This document shows positions 1 through 8,261 of a stretch of DNA of 64,000 nt, piece by piece; within the stretch, counting starts at the first letter, position 1, and each line of letters begins with the position of its first letter. This stretch comes from Dactylosporangium sp. AC04546. Its GTDB lineage: Bacteria > Actinomycetota > Actinomycetes > Mycobacteriales > Micromonosporaceae. The notes beneath the pieces were generated by a model that had not been told where the DNA came from, made no database searches, and saw nothing but the letters and a program-made list of their open reading frames with translations. The stretch is from NCBI RefSeq assembly GCF_022095675.1, contig NZ_JAHYSG010000048.1:21737-85736 (forward strand), written 5' to 3'. The position numbers and the translations under genes were made by a program.

Positions 1-36
1 GGGCGGCGGCGCGCCGAAGGCCGAGGCGGCCTAGCC

Positions 37-900
37 TTACTGCTCGCCCTTCAGGACGAACGAGTCCCAGCCGTCCATCAGGTCCATGATCGCCCGGGCC
101 CGGCTGCGGGCGTGCGGCGAGCGGGCCGACACCCCGTTGAGCAGCACGTTGATCACGGCGAGGGGGGCCACCAGGGAGTTCTGGCTGGCCACCCCGGCGA
201 CGTGGACGGGCAGCACGATCTCGGCCCGCTGCGCGATCGGCGAGATGAGGCTGTCGGTGATCGCGATGATCCTCGACCGGCGCTTGCGGGCCTGGTCGAC
301 CACGGCGACGGTGTGCGACGCGTACGGCGGGAAGCTCAGCGCCAGGAACGTGTCCTCGCGGCTCGCCTCGTACAGCGCCGGGCCGGCGTGACCGTCGTTG
401 CGGATCATCACGGCGTCGCCGTGCAGCCGGCCCAGGGTCAGCGCCGCGAACGTGGCCAGCCCGTCGGAGGCCATGCCGCCCACGACGTACACCCGGCGGG
501 CGTCGTGGATCGCCTCAACGGCCGAGTCGATCACCTCGACGGACAGCTCGGCGACGGTGCGGTCGAGGTTCTCGATGTCGCGGGCGAGCGACTGGGCGTG
601 CACGGAGCCGTCGAGGTGGGCGAGGGCCGCCAGCGGCTCGCCCTTGCCGGCGCTGCCGCGGATCTGCGAGCGGACCTGCACCCGGACCCGCTCCTGCAGG
701 TCCTGGTAGCCGTTGAGGCCGAGCCGGTAGGCGAACCGCACCACCGTCGACGGGCTCACGCCGAGTCGCCCGGCGAGCTTGTCCACCGTCGCGAACGCCA
801 CGAACTCCGGATCCTCGACGATCGCCTCGGCGATGCGCTTCTGCGACTGTGTCAGATCCTCGTACCGGCGGCGCATGTCGGACATCAGGTCGTCGACCAC
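37..900 (-). CDS. MurR/RpiR family transcriptional regulator
   Basis: The protein has the two-part RpiR layout. An N-terminal helix-turn-helix domain (motif LGVSPSTVVRFAYRLG) is followed by a SIS sugar-phosphate/CoA-binding fold with VYVVGGMASDG and ITDSLISPIA-type stretches. Such regulators bind operators and respond to a small metabolite through the SIS domain. The frame is open to 987, but I prefer GTG 900 because GGGGGAG lies six bases upstream and the extra N-terminus is not conserved in style. It closes a long minus-strand catabolic cluster and is probably its local regulator. That role is inferred from position and a shared upstream motif. The effector is unknown. Confidence 0.88.
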   Translation of the reverse strand: MVDDLMSDMRRRYEDLTQSQKRIAEAIVEDPEFVAFATVDKLAGRLGVSPSTVVRFAYRLGLNGYQDLQERVRVQVRSQIRGSAGKGEPLAALAHLDGSVHAQSLARDIENLDRTVAELSVEVIDSAVEAIHDARRVYVVGGMASDGLATFAALTLGRLHGDAVMIRNDGHAGPALYEASREDTFLALSFPPYASHTVAVVDQARKRRSRIIAITDSLISPIAQRAEIVLPVHVAGVASQNSLVAPLAVINVLLNGVSARSPHARSRARAIMDLMDGWDSFVLKGEQ

Positions 901-975
901 GGTGGTCTCCCCCTCTGGGCGCGGTCCGGCCGCTCGGGCCAGCGACCAACGCCGATATCGGTACCAGCAGGCAGG

Positions 976-998
976 ACTATACAACAAATATTGCTCGA
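976..998 (-). promoter_or_regulatory. Candidate promoter and operator of the rpiR-type gene
   Basis: On the minus strand a good -10 hexamer, TATAGT, covers 981-976, about 70 bases before the preferred GTG start. It adjoins an AT-rich block, GCAATATTTGTTG, which is unusual in this GC-rich sequence. The block resembles motifs upstream of the two binding-protein genes (12643-12660 and 13814-13830). An operator role, including autoregulation, is inferred. Confidence 0.45.
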
Positions 999-1033
999 TC
1001 CTGGCAGCCTGGCCGGTAAACTTGCTCTCACGG

Positions 1034-2443
1034 TCAGCTCAGCCGTTCGCACAGCTCAGGGGCGGTCCAGTCGGCGGCGAGCAGCCGCCGGAGCCGCTCG
1101 GCCCGCTCCGGCCGGCCCTCGGAGGCGGCGGCCCGGGCCAGCTTGCCGAGGACCTCGTCGCGCCCGAGGGGACGGGACGGATCGCCCGGCGCGTCGTCCC
1201 GCCCCGCGATGGACACAGCGCCCGCCGGGTCGTCGCCGCGACCGGTCGACGGAGCGCATGCCGGGTCGTCGCGGCCGGCGGTCACGCCGCCACCGGTCGC
1301 CGGCCGCGCGGCCCGGGACGGCCAGGCGGTCACGCGGGCGGCGCCGTCCGGCAGCGCCGGGTCGGCGACGACGGTGACGCGGGTGCGGGCGAACGCGCCG
1401 ACGGCCGGGTCGGCGAGGCGGTCCGGCGCGAACTGCTCCAGCCAGCACTCCCCGTCGGCGAGCACGACGGCCGCGACCCAGCGGGCCGACTGCAGCGCCG
1501 TGCCCTGGTCCGGCCAGCCCTTGTCGGCGCAGAGCGCGAAGCCGGCCGGCGGCAGGCGGACCTCCAGCCGCTCCACGGCGCCGAGGCCGTCACCGCAGCG
1601 CAGCTCCAGCACCGCTTCGACCATCGACTGCAGGGAGCTGGCCGCCGGCCACCGCCGCATCGACACGTTCAGCAGCTCCCAGTGCTCCCCCAGCGCCGCC
1701 GTGACCCGGTCGGGCTCGCCGCCGCCGTACGCCGCGAACAGCCCGCCGTCGCGGTGCGTCCAGGCGTTCTGCGTGCCGCCGATACCGGCGGCCGCGAAGC
1801 GGGCCGCCAGGTAGCCGGAGAGGGCGCCGTTGGCCTGGTGGAACTTCACGCCGAGCGAGCCGATCGCGGCGAAGGTCCCCCCGGCCTGCCCGAGCGCCAG
1901 TCCCCAGGCGCGGGCCAGCGCCGGGGCCGGCAGGTCGAGCAGGACCGCCGCGGCGGCCGCGGCGCCGAACGGGCCGAGGATGCCGGGCGCGTGCCAGCCG
2001 GCCGCCCGGAACGCGCGGTAGTCGAGGGACCGGCCCAGCCGCGCGGTGACCTCCAGGCCGGCGGCGAGCGCGGTGAGCATCCGGGCGCCGGACGCGCCGA
2101 CCTCCTCACCCACGGCGAGGACGACGGGCACCACCTCGGGCGTGACGTGGCACAGCGCCGGGCGGTACACGTCGCACATCGTCGTCGCGGTGATCTGGAA
2201 CGCGTTGAGGTGCACGGCACCGGCCGGGGCGAGGGGCGGGCCGGCGACGACCGTGGCGCAGCCCCGGCCGAACGCCGCCCGGCAGGCCGCCTCCCAGTCC
2301 GGGCGCGGCGGGGCGAGCCGCCCGGTCAGCGCGCACGCGATCGCGTCGACCAGCAGCAGCTCGGCCCGCTCGCGCACGGTCGCGGGCAGCGCCGCCGGGT
2401 CCAGGCCCGTGCAGAACTCGGCGAGGGCCCGCTCGGTGTCCAC
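1034..2443 (-). CDS. MmgE/PrpD family protein
   Basis: The first 380 residues follow the MmgE/PrpD fold of 2-methylcitrate dehydratase and cis-aconitate decarboxylase, with the family stretch ITATTMCDVYRPALCHVTPE near residue 85 and GWHAPGILGPFGAAAAAA near 150. Members dehydrate or decarboxylate tricarboxylic or related acids. Near residues 385-430 there is an unusual insertion of degenerate GRDDPA-type repeats before the C-terminal helices. GTG 2443 lies four bases after the upstream LLM gene's stop, so the two are probably co-transcribed. The substrate cannot be read from sequence; the neighbours suggest an acyl-CoA or carboxylic-acid catabolic pathway. Confidence 0.85.
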   Translation of the reverse strand: MDTERALAEFCTGLDPAALPATVRERAELLLVDAIACALTGRLAPPRPDWEAACRAAFGRGCATVVAGPPLAPAGAVHLNAFQITATTMCDVYRPALCHVTPEVVPVVLAVGEEVGASGARMLTALAAGLEVTARLGRSLDYRAFRAAGWHAPGILGPFGAAAAAAVLLDLPAPALARAWGLALGQAGGTFAAIGSLGVKFHQANGALSGYLAARFAAAGIGGTQNAWTHRDGGLFAAYGGGEPDRVTAALGEHWELLNVSMRRWPAASSLQSMVEAVLELRCGDGLGAVERLEVRLPPAGFALCADKGWPDQGTALQSARWVAAVVLADGECWLEQFAPDRLADPAVGAFARTRVTVVADPALPDGAARVTAWPSRAARPATGGGVTAGRDDPACAPSTGRGDDPAGAVSIAGRDDAPGDPSRPLGRDEVLGKLARAAASEGRPERAERLRRLLAADWTAPELCERLS

Positions 2444-2446
2444 GGC

Positions 2447-3406
2447 TCAGCCGGCCGCTGACCGGGCACCGGCGCGGACGCGGCGCGAGACGAGCGCCGC
2501 CGCCGGTTCGAGCACCTCGCGGTGAAACCGCCCGACGTTGGCCTCGACCTGCTCGGGGCGGCTGCCCTCGACGACGACGATGAGCTCGTCGACGCCCTGC
2601 TCGGCGAAGGCCGCCACGTCGGCGACCATGTCGGCGGGGTCGCCGACGATCGCGTAGACCGGGCCAGGCCGCGCGCCGAACTTGACCCGGGCGCGGACCG
2701 AGACCGTCGGGAACGGCCGCCCGGTGCGCTCGACGGCGGCGCGCAGCGCCGGGAGCCGCTCGCGCAGGTGCTCGGGGCCGGTCTGCGCGGCGTGGTAGCC
2801 GTCGCACAGCTCGGCGGTGCGCCGCAGGGCCCGGGCGCTGCGGCCGCCGCACCAGATCGGGATGGCGGCGCCGCGCGGGGGCAGCGGCAGGAAGGTGAAG
2901 TCCTCCAGGACGTGGTGCTCGCCGCGGAACGGCGCCGTACTGCCCGACCACAGGTGCCGCCACAGGGCGATGGTCTCGTCGAGGTACCCGCCGCGGGCGG
3001 TGAACCGGGCGGCCTTGCCGAGGTTGGTGTACTCCGCCAGGTCGCCCGAGTCGCTGACCCCGACGCCGACGGTGAGCCGGCCGCCGAGCAGCACGTCGAT
3101 GGTGGCGATCTCCTTGGCCAGCTGCGGCGCGTCGCGCATCGCCGGCACGAGCACGCTGGTGCCGAGCTGGAGGCGCTCGTGCCGGGCGCCGACGTAGGTG
3201 AGCGCGGTGAGCGCCTCCAGGATGTTGCCGTACTCCTCGGCCTCGTCGCCGGCGGGCACCATCATGTGGTCGGTCACCCAGACGCTGTTCCAGCCGAGGA
3301 CCGACACCGCCGACGCGGCCGCGTCGAGCGACTCGGGGCCGGTGCCCTCGCCCTTGCTCGGCAGGATGAGCCCGATCGCCATGTCACCCACGCGCATGCC
3401 CGTCAC
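2447..3406 (-). CDS. LLM class flavin/F420-dependent oxidoreductase
   Basis: This is a luciferase-like TIM-barrel oxidoreductase of 319 residues. It shows WNSVWVTDHMMVP near residue 40, LQLGTSVLVPAMRDAP near 80, GRLTVGVGVSDSG near 115 and IPIWCGGRSARALRR near 190, all typical of actinobacterial F420-dependent LLM enzymes. FMN use cannot be excluded. Its ATG overlaps the preceding DUF35 gene's stop (ATGA, 3403-3406), which indicates translational coupling. It probably oxidises or reduces an intermediate of the surrounding pathway. The substrate is unknown. Confidence 0.9.
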   Translation of the reverse strand: MTGMRVGDMAIGLILPSKGEGTGPESLDAAASAVSVLGWNSVWVTDHMMVPAGDEAEEYGNILEALTALTYVGARHERLQLGTSVLVPAMRDAPQLAKEIATIDVLLGGRLTVGVGVSDSGDLAEYTNLGKAARFTARGGYLDETIALWRHLWSGSTAPFRGEHHVLEDFTFLPLPPRGAAIPIWCGGRSARALRRTAELCDGYHAAQTGPEHLRERLPALRAAVERTGRPFPTVSVRARVKFGARPGPVYAIVGDPADMVADVAAFAEQGVDELIVVVEGSRPEQVEANVGRFHREVLEPAAALVSRRVRAGARSAAG

Positions 3407-3816
3407 CGGGCCACCTCCTCATCAGCACGCTCGAAGCACGGCACGACCTCGCCCGGCGGCAGCTCGGCCGGGACGACCCGGACCCGCTGGCCGACGGCGA
3501 AGCCCTCGCGCCGGGCCGGTGCCGGGGCGCTGAACATCCGCGGCCCCTCGTCGAGCTCGACGAAGAGCACGTCGTACGGCACCAGGTCGCTCCACTCGGG
3601 CCGGTAGGCGCGGTGGAACGTCACCGAGGACAGCACGGTGCCCCGGCCGCTGAGATCCTGCCACTCGTACCCGTCGTGCAGGCACCGCGGGCAGAGCGTG
3701 CTCACCGGGTACCGGATGTGCGCGCACGCCAGGCACCGCTGCATCGCCAGCACGCCCCGGTCCCGCACCGCGGCCCAGAACGGCGCCGCCACGTCGTCGT
3801 CGGACGTTCCCACCAC
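3403..3816 (-). CDS. DUF35 zinc-ribbon/OB-fold protein (thiolase partner)
   Basis: About 137 residues with an N-terminal rubredoxin-like zinc ribbon (CLACAHIRYPVSTLCPRC, two CxxC pairs) and a C-terminal OB-fold (GTVLSSVTFHR, YDVLFVELDEGPRMF). DUF35 proteins form obligate complexes with thiolase-fold proteins. ChsH2-DUF35 with Ltp2 makes the steroid side-chain aldolase. GTG 3816 shares a base with the thiolase-like gene's TAG stop (TAGTG) and has GGGAAGGGCAGG upstream, so the pair is tightly coupled. The codon after it is also GTG, so the start may lie one codon later. A structural and substrate-gating role is likely. Confidence 0.9.
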   Translation of the reverse strand: MVGTSDDDVAAPFWAAVRDRGVLAMQRCLACAHIRYPVSTLCPRCLHDGYEWQDLSGRGTVLSSVTFHRAYRPEWSDLVPYDVLFVELDEGPRMFSAPAPARREGFAVGQRVRVVPAELPPGEVVPCFERADEEVAR

Positions 3817-4964
3817 TACCTGCCCTTCCCCAGCACCAGCGCGCTGGCCGTGTTCAACGTCATGCCCCGCCCCGTGACGAGGGTGGTCTCGGCCCCGCGG
3901 ACCTGCCGCTCGCCGCCCTCGCCGCGCAGCTGCCGCACGCCCTCGACGACGTGCAGCCAGCCCTGCATGTACGACTCGGACAGGTTGCCGCCGGCCGTGT
4001 TCACCGGCAGCTCCCCGTCGATCGCGATCCGGGTGCCGCCCTCGACGAACGGCCCCGACTCGCCGGGCTTGCAGAACCCGGCGTGCTCCAGCCACAGCAG
4101 GACCGCGATGGTGAAGTTGTCGTAGAGCTGCGCGACGTCGATGTCCTGCGGCCCGACGCCGGCCATCCGGTAGGCGCGGGCCACGCAGTGCTCCTGGTGG
4201 GGCAGGTACCACCAGTCCTTCTGCTCGAACGTCTGCAGCGTGTGCCCCTGCCCCATGCCGAGGATGTCGACCGGCGGCTTGCGCAGGTCGCGGGCCCGCT
4301 CGGGCGAGGTGACGATGACCGCCACGCCGCCGTCGGTGATGAGGCAGCAGTCGAGCAGGTGCAGCGGCTCGACGATGAACCGCGACGCCTGGTGGTCCTC
4401 GATGGTGATCGGCTCGCGCATCACCGCGTGGGGATTGCGCGCGGCGTTGCGCCGGCCGTTGACCGCGACCCAGCCGAGCTGCTCGCTGGTCGTGCCGTAG
4501 AGCGCCATGTGCCGCGCGGCGCCCATCGCGCTGTTGGCGGCGTTGCCGAACATGCCCCAGCTGCCCCAGGAGACCTCGCCGCCCTGGGCCGCGTCGAACT
4601 TCGACCCGCGGGTGCGGGCCGCGTCGCCGAACACGCAGGCGACGACCGACGCCATGCCGGTCGCCACGGCCATCGCGGCCTGCTGGATCAGCGCGCCGGC
4701 GGTCGCGCCGCCCATGTTCAGCGTCCCGGTGAGCACCGGGTCGATGCCGAGGTGCTCGCCGAGGGCCAGGTAGTGCTTCGCGCCCTCGGGCGAGGAGCTG
4801 CCCGGCATGGTCAGCAGGCCGTCGACGTCGGACTTCTCCAGTCCGGCGTCGGCCAGCGCCGCGGTGAACGCCTCGGTCGCCAGGGAGATCGCCGTCTCCC
4901 CCGGCAGCTTGCCCTGCCGGCTCGCGCCGACCCCGGCGATGGACGCCTTCCGCCAGCCCGTCAT
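3816..4964 (-). CDS. Thiolase-fold protein lacking the catalytic Cys, Ltp2-like aldolase candidate
   Basis: A 382-residue SCP-x/Ltp-type thiolase fold. Where true thiolases carry the nucleophile in a CASG-type motif, this protein reads NMGGATAGA (residues 83-91), with no cysteine. It does keep tyrosines in QLYDNFTIA (Y281) and SESYMQGW (Y332), comparable to the tyrosines reported as catalytic in the Ltp2 retro-aldolases. Together with the adjacent DUF35 gene this fits C-C bond cleavage of a beta-hydroxyacyl-CoA rather than thiolysis. It follows a hydratase gene in the same cluster. The aldolase assignment is inference from the missing Cys and gene pairing; the fold assignment is solid. Confidence 0.8.
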   Translation of the reverse strand: MTGWRKASIAGVGASRQGKLPGETAISLATEAFTAALADAGLEKSDVDGLLTMPGSSSPEGAKHYLALGEHLGIDPVLTGTLNMGGATAGALIQQAAMAVATGMASVVACVFGDAARTRGSKFDAAQGGEVSWGSWGMFGNAANSAMGAARHMALYGTTSEQLGWVAVNGRRNAARNPHAVMREPITIEDHQASRFIVEPLHLLDCCLITDGGVAVIVTSPERARDLRKPPVDILGMGQGHTLQTFEQKDWWYLPHQEHCVARAYRMAGVGPQDIDVAQLYDNFTIAVLLWLEHAGFCKPGESGPFVEGGTRIAIDGELPVNTAGGNLSESYMQGWLHVVEGVRQLRGEGGERQVRGAETTLVTGRGMTLNTASALVLGKGR

Positions 4965-4996
4965 CGTCGTGCTCCCGCCTGTGTCGTGATCGTCAT

Positions 4997-5069
4997 CGTG
5001 CGGCTCGGAACGAGATGCACCGTCGTCCTCGTGCGGCTCGGAACGACCTGCACCGTCGTCATCGTGCGG
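4997..5069. repeat. 33-bp direct tandem repeat at the hydratase/aldolase junction
   Basis: Two copies of a 33-bp unit starting CGTGCGGCTCGGAACGA (4997 and 5030) are followed by a partial third copy, CGTGCGG, at 5063. The copies differ at a few bases. The repeat occupies the only sizeable gap (94 bp) between the enoyl-CoA hydratase and thiolase-like genes and reaches the last codons of the hydratase. The period is a multiple of three, so it may have arisen by slippage in coding sequence. No function is evident. Confidence 0.8.
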
Positions 5070-5826
5070 TGAACCGCGGTGCGCGGCCCTCCCGGAACGC
5101 CGCGCGGCCCTCGGCGCGGTCCTCGGTCTCGGCCAGCAGCGCCCACAGGCCGCGTTCGAGGGCCAGCCCGGCGGTGAGCGCCTGCCCGGGCGCCCCCGAC
5201 TGCACCGCCTGCTTGATGGCGATGAGCGACAGCGGCGCGCAGCGGGCGATCTCCCCCGCCAGGGCGTGCGCCTCGGCGTCGAGGTCCGCCACCACGTCGG
5301 AGACCAGCCCGGCCCGCAGCGCCTCCTGGGCGTCGATGGCCCGGCCGGTCAGCAGCATCTTCATCGCGACGGCCCGCCCGACCAGCAGCGGCAGCCGCTG
5401 GGTGCCGCCGGCGCCGGGCATGCTGCCGATGCGCGCCTCGGTGAGCGCGAACGTGGCGTGCGGCCCGGCGATGCGCAGGTCGGCGGCGAGGGCCAGCTCC
5501 AGGCCGCCGCCGACGGCGGGGCCGTTGATCGCCGCGATCACCGGCTTGCGGAACCGCGCGAGCGCCGCGCTCACCGACTCGGTGCCGCCGGCCAGCTCGT
5601 GGCCGGCCGGCGGGGTCTGGTCCTTGAGGTCGACGCCGGCGCAGAACGCCTTGCCGCTGCCGGTGAGCACGACGACCCGGACCGTGTCGTCGCGGTCGAG
5701 GTCGGCGAGCGCCTCGGCGAGGCGGGCACGCAGTTCGGGGTTGAGCGCGTTGCGCCGCTCCGGGCGGTTGAGCCGCAGCGTGGCGACGCCCGCGTCGGCG
5801 CTCACCAGCAGTACCCCGGCGCTCAT
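5059..5826 (-). CDS. Enoyl-CoA hydratase/isomerase family protein
   Basis: A 255-residue crotonase. It has RLNRPERRNALN near the N-terminus, GSGKAFCAGVDLKD with the first oxyanion-hole region near residue 60, INGPAVGGGLELALAADLRI near 100, and TEARIGSMPGAGGTQRLP near 130, where a glutamate sits at the usual general acid/base position. It likely hydrates an enoyl-CoA, supplying the beta-hydroxyacyl-CoA for the Cys-less thiolase/DUF35 pair encoded next. ATG 5826 overlaps the stop of the preceding CoA-transferase gene (ATGA). Confidence 0.92.
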   Translation of the reverse strand: MSAGVLLVSADAGVATLRLNRPERRNALNPELRARLAEALADLDRDDTVRVVVLTGSGKAFCAGVDLKDQTPPAGHELAGGTESVSAALARFRKPVIAAINGPAVGGGLELALAADLRIAGPHATFALTEARIGSMPGAGGTQRLPLLVGRAVAMKMLLTGRAIDAQEALRAGLVSDVVADLDAEAHALAGEIARCAPLSLIAIKQAVQSGAPGQALTAGLALERGLWALLAETEDRAEGRAAFREGRAPRFTAR

Positions 5827-7034
5827 GTCAGCACCCCCGCCGCGACGAGCCGCTCGTACTCGGCGCGGTGCATCCCCAGCACCGACTCGGCGATCTCCCA
5901 GGTGTCGGCGCCGAGCAGCGGCGCCGGGGTGGCGCCGACCTCGTCGACGTCGGAGCGGAACGGCAGCCCGCCGACCGTCATCGCGCCCATCGCGGGATGG
6001 TCCTGCTGGACCCAGTAGCCGCGCTTGCGCAGGTGCTCGTCGGCGAGGACGTCCTGGGCGGTGGCGACGACCGCGGCCGGTACCCCGGCCTCCTGCAGGC
6101 GCCGCATCAGCTCCCACGCCTCGACGGTGCGGCTGCCGGCGGCGATCTCCTCCTCCAGCCGGTCCTCGTGGGCCTTGCGGCCGAGCAGGGTGCCGAACCG
6201 CTCGTCGGCGAGCAGGTCGGCCCGGCCGAGCGCGGCGCACAGCGCCGCCCACTGCGCGTCGGTGGCCACCGCGATCGCGCACCAGGTGTCGGGCTCCCGG
6301 CACGGGAACACGCCGTGCGGCGCGGCGCCGGGGACGCGGTTGCCGGCCGGTGCCGGCGGCGGCGCGCCCAGCGAGCCGGCCAGGATCGCCGGCCCGACGA
6401 GGTTCACCGTCGACTCGAACTGCGACAGCTCGATCTGCCCGCCGCGGCCGGTGCGCACCCGCCGGTACACGGCGCTGAGCAGCGCGACGAGGGCGTGGCC
6501 GGGGTTCGGCACGTGGTCGGGGTAGTGGGTGCCGGTGCCGAGCGGCGCCCGCCCGGGCAGGCCGGACGGGTGGACCAGGCCGGCCGCCGCGGCGATCGTC
6601 GAGCCGAAGCCGACGTAGTCGCGGTGCGGGCCGTCGTTGCCCTGCATCGGCATGCTGAGGTAGATCACGGCCGGGTTGGCCGTGGCGACGTCGGCGTAGC
6701 CGAGGCCCCAGCGCTCCATGACGCCGGGCCGGAAGTTGCTGGTCACGATCGTCGAGGCGCGGGCGAGGGCGGCCGCGATGTCGCGGGCCGCCGGGTGGGC
6801 CATGTTCAGCGCGAAGGACTTCTTGCCGGAGTTGCGCGACGCGAAGTAGCCGGAGACGTCGAGCCCGCTCTGCCCGGGCTTCGACGGCGGCGACAGCCGC
6901 AGGTTGTCCGGCCGGGCCCGGGACTCGATCTTGATCACCTGGGCGCCGTAGAGCGCCAGGGTCTGCGTGACGAGCGCGCCGGCCCCGACCCAGCAGTAGT
7001 CGAGCACCCGCTCGCCGGAGAGCACCGTCGCCAC
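5823..7034 (-). CDS. CaiB/BaiF family III CoA-transferase
   Basis: A 403-residue family III CoA-transferase with YGAQVIKIESRARPD near residue 30, NSGKKSFALNMAHPAARD near 68 and TGRGGQIELSQFE near 195. The aspartate in the YPDHVPNPGHA stretch just before that last motif fits the position that forms the aspartyl-CoA anhydride. It should move CoA onto a carboxylic acid, the usual activation step. It directly follows a second CoA-transferase gene (stop at 7035), so the two may form a heteromer or act on different acids. Confidence 0.9.
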   Translation of the reverse strand: MATVLSGERVLDYCWVGAGALVTQTLALYGAQVIKIESRARPDNLRLSPPSKPGQSGLDVSGYFASRNSGKKSFALNMAHPAARDIAAALARASTIVTSNFRPGVMERWGLGYADVATANPAVIYLSMPMQGNDGPHRDYVGFGSTIAAAAGLVHPSGLPGRAPLGTGTHYPDHVPNPGHALVALLSAVYRRVRTGRGGQIELSQFESTVNLVGPAILAGSLGAPPPAPAGNRVPGAAPHGVFPCREPDTWCAIAVATDAQWAALCAALGRADLLADERFGTLLGRKAHEDRLEEEIAAGSRTVEAWELMRRLQEAGVPAAVVATAQDVLADEHLRKRGYWVQQDHPAMGAMTVGGLPFRSDVDEVGATPAPLLGADTWEIAESVLGMHRAEYERLVAAGVLT

Positions 7035-8261
7035 CTACAGCACCCCCGCCGCCACGAGCGTCGTGCGCTGCTCGTCGCCGACGCCCAGCTCCGTGAGGAC
7101 CTCGCCGGTGTGCTGGCCCGGCGCGGGGGCCGGCCGGTGCGCCAGCGTCGTGCGGCCGTCCACGACGGACGCCCGGCCGGGGTACACCAGGGTCGCGCCG
7201 AGCACCGGGTCGTCGACCGGGACGAAGAAGCCCCGGTGGGCCAGCTGCGCGTCGGCCCGCAGGTCGGTGACGTCGTTGACGGGTGCGAGGGCGATGCGCC
7301 GCCGCTGCGCCTCGGCGTAGAGCTCGGCCTTGGTGCGGGTGGCGGCGAACGCGCCGAACACCTCGCGGAAGCGGGCGATCGCCGGCTCGCTCTGCCGGTG
7401 CCGGAAGTCCTCCCAGAGCGCGGCGGTCAGCTCGGCGGCGCCGTCGACGCCGGACTCGGCCATCCAGCCCACCAGCGCGGTCCACGCCTTGGCGGTGCCG
7501 AGCCGGCCGGCGACCATGGCGACGTGGCCGTCGCGGCACGGGAACGTGCCGGTGCCGGCCTCCCGGGGCACCTCGCCGAGGCGCCGGCGGACCCGGCCGG
7601 TGAGGTCGTACGTCGGCACGGCGTCCTCCAGTGCGCCGGCGATCGCCTCCTGCACGGACACGTCCATCGCCCGCCCGCGCCCGTCGTGGAGGCGGCCGAG
7701 CAGCCCGAGCAGGGCGGCGCCGGCCGCGACGATCGAGCCGGCCAGGTACGTCTGGTGCCCGGCGACGGCGATCGGGGCGGTGTCGGCGTAGCCGCCGAGG
7801 CTCAGCAGCCCGCCGGCGGCGAGCTGCACGAGGTCGTCGGCGAGGTGGTCGCGGTACGGGCCGGTCGCCCCGAACGGGCGGACGCTCACCTGCACCAGGC
7901 CCGGGTTGGCGGCGCCGAGCTCGTCGGGGCCGAGCCCGAGCGCGGCCAGCGCGGGCGGGGCTGCGGTGTGCAGCAGCACCTGCGCGCGGCCGACCAGCCG
8001 CAGGAACACGTCCCGCCCGTCGCGCGCCGCCACGTCCAGGGTGACGGAGCGCTTGTTGAGGTTCACGAACCGCTCGAACGTGCTCACCGGCCGGCCGTCG
8101 CCGCCGGTGACGAACGGCCCGACCCGGGCGGCCGGGTCGCCGCCCGGCGGTACCACCCGGATCACGTCGGCGCCGAGGTCGGCCAGCAGCCGGCCGGCGT
8201 ACGCGCCCGTGTGGTCGGTCCAGTCGACGACGGTGACGCCGTCGAGTGGCTCGGGGCTCAT
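7035..8261 (-). CDS. Second CaiB/BaiF CoA-transferase, catalytic Asp apparently replaced
   Basis: A 408-residue family III CoA-transferase: GAYAGRLLADLGADVIRV near residue 20, NLNKRSVTLDVAARDGRD near 70, GRGRAMDVSVQEAIAG near 205. At the place where the catalytic aspartate is expected it reads GHQTYLAG, so Asp seems to be His here. A subgroup of the family shares this arrangement, and such members may act through partners or another mechanism. ATG 8261 overlaps the stop of the ThDP-enzyme gene (8258-8261). The start is chosen by that overlap. Confidence 0.88.
   Translation of the reverse strand: MSPEPLDGVTVVDWTDHTGAYAGRLLADLGADVIRVVPPGGDPAARVGPFVTGGDGRPVSTFERFVNLNKRSVTLDVAARDGRDVFLRLVGRAQVLLHTAAPPALAALGLGPDELGAANPGLVQVSVRPFGATGPYRDHLADDLVQLAAGGLLSLGGYADTAPIAVAGHQTYLAGSIVAAGAALLGLLGRLHDGRGRAMDVSVQEAIAGALEDAVPTYDLTGRVRRRLGEVPREAGTGTFPCRDGHVAMVAGRLGTAKAWTALVGWMAESGVDGAAELTAALWEDFRHRQSEPAIARFREVFGAFAATRTKAELYAEAQRRRIALAPVNDVTDLRADAQLAHRGFFVPVDDPVLGATLVYPGRASVVDGRTTLAHRPAPAPGQHTGEVLTELGVGDEQRTTLVAAGVL

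Noticed and set aside
779..2461. A 560-codon open frame on the plus strand
   Set aside because: It is the complement of the PrpD and RpiR genes, has Arg/Gly/Pro-rich composition and no domain; the minus-strand proteins are clearly real.
4997..5069. CRISPR-like repeats
   Set aside because: The 33-bp units are directly adjacent with no spacers, so this is a simple tandem repeat.
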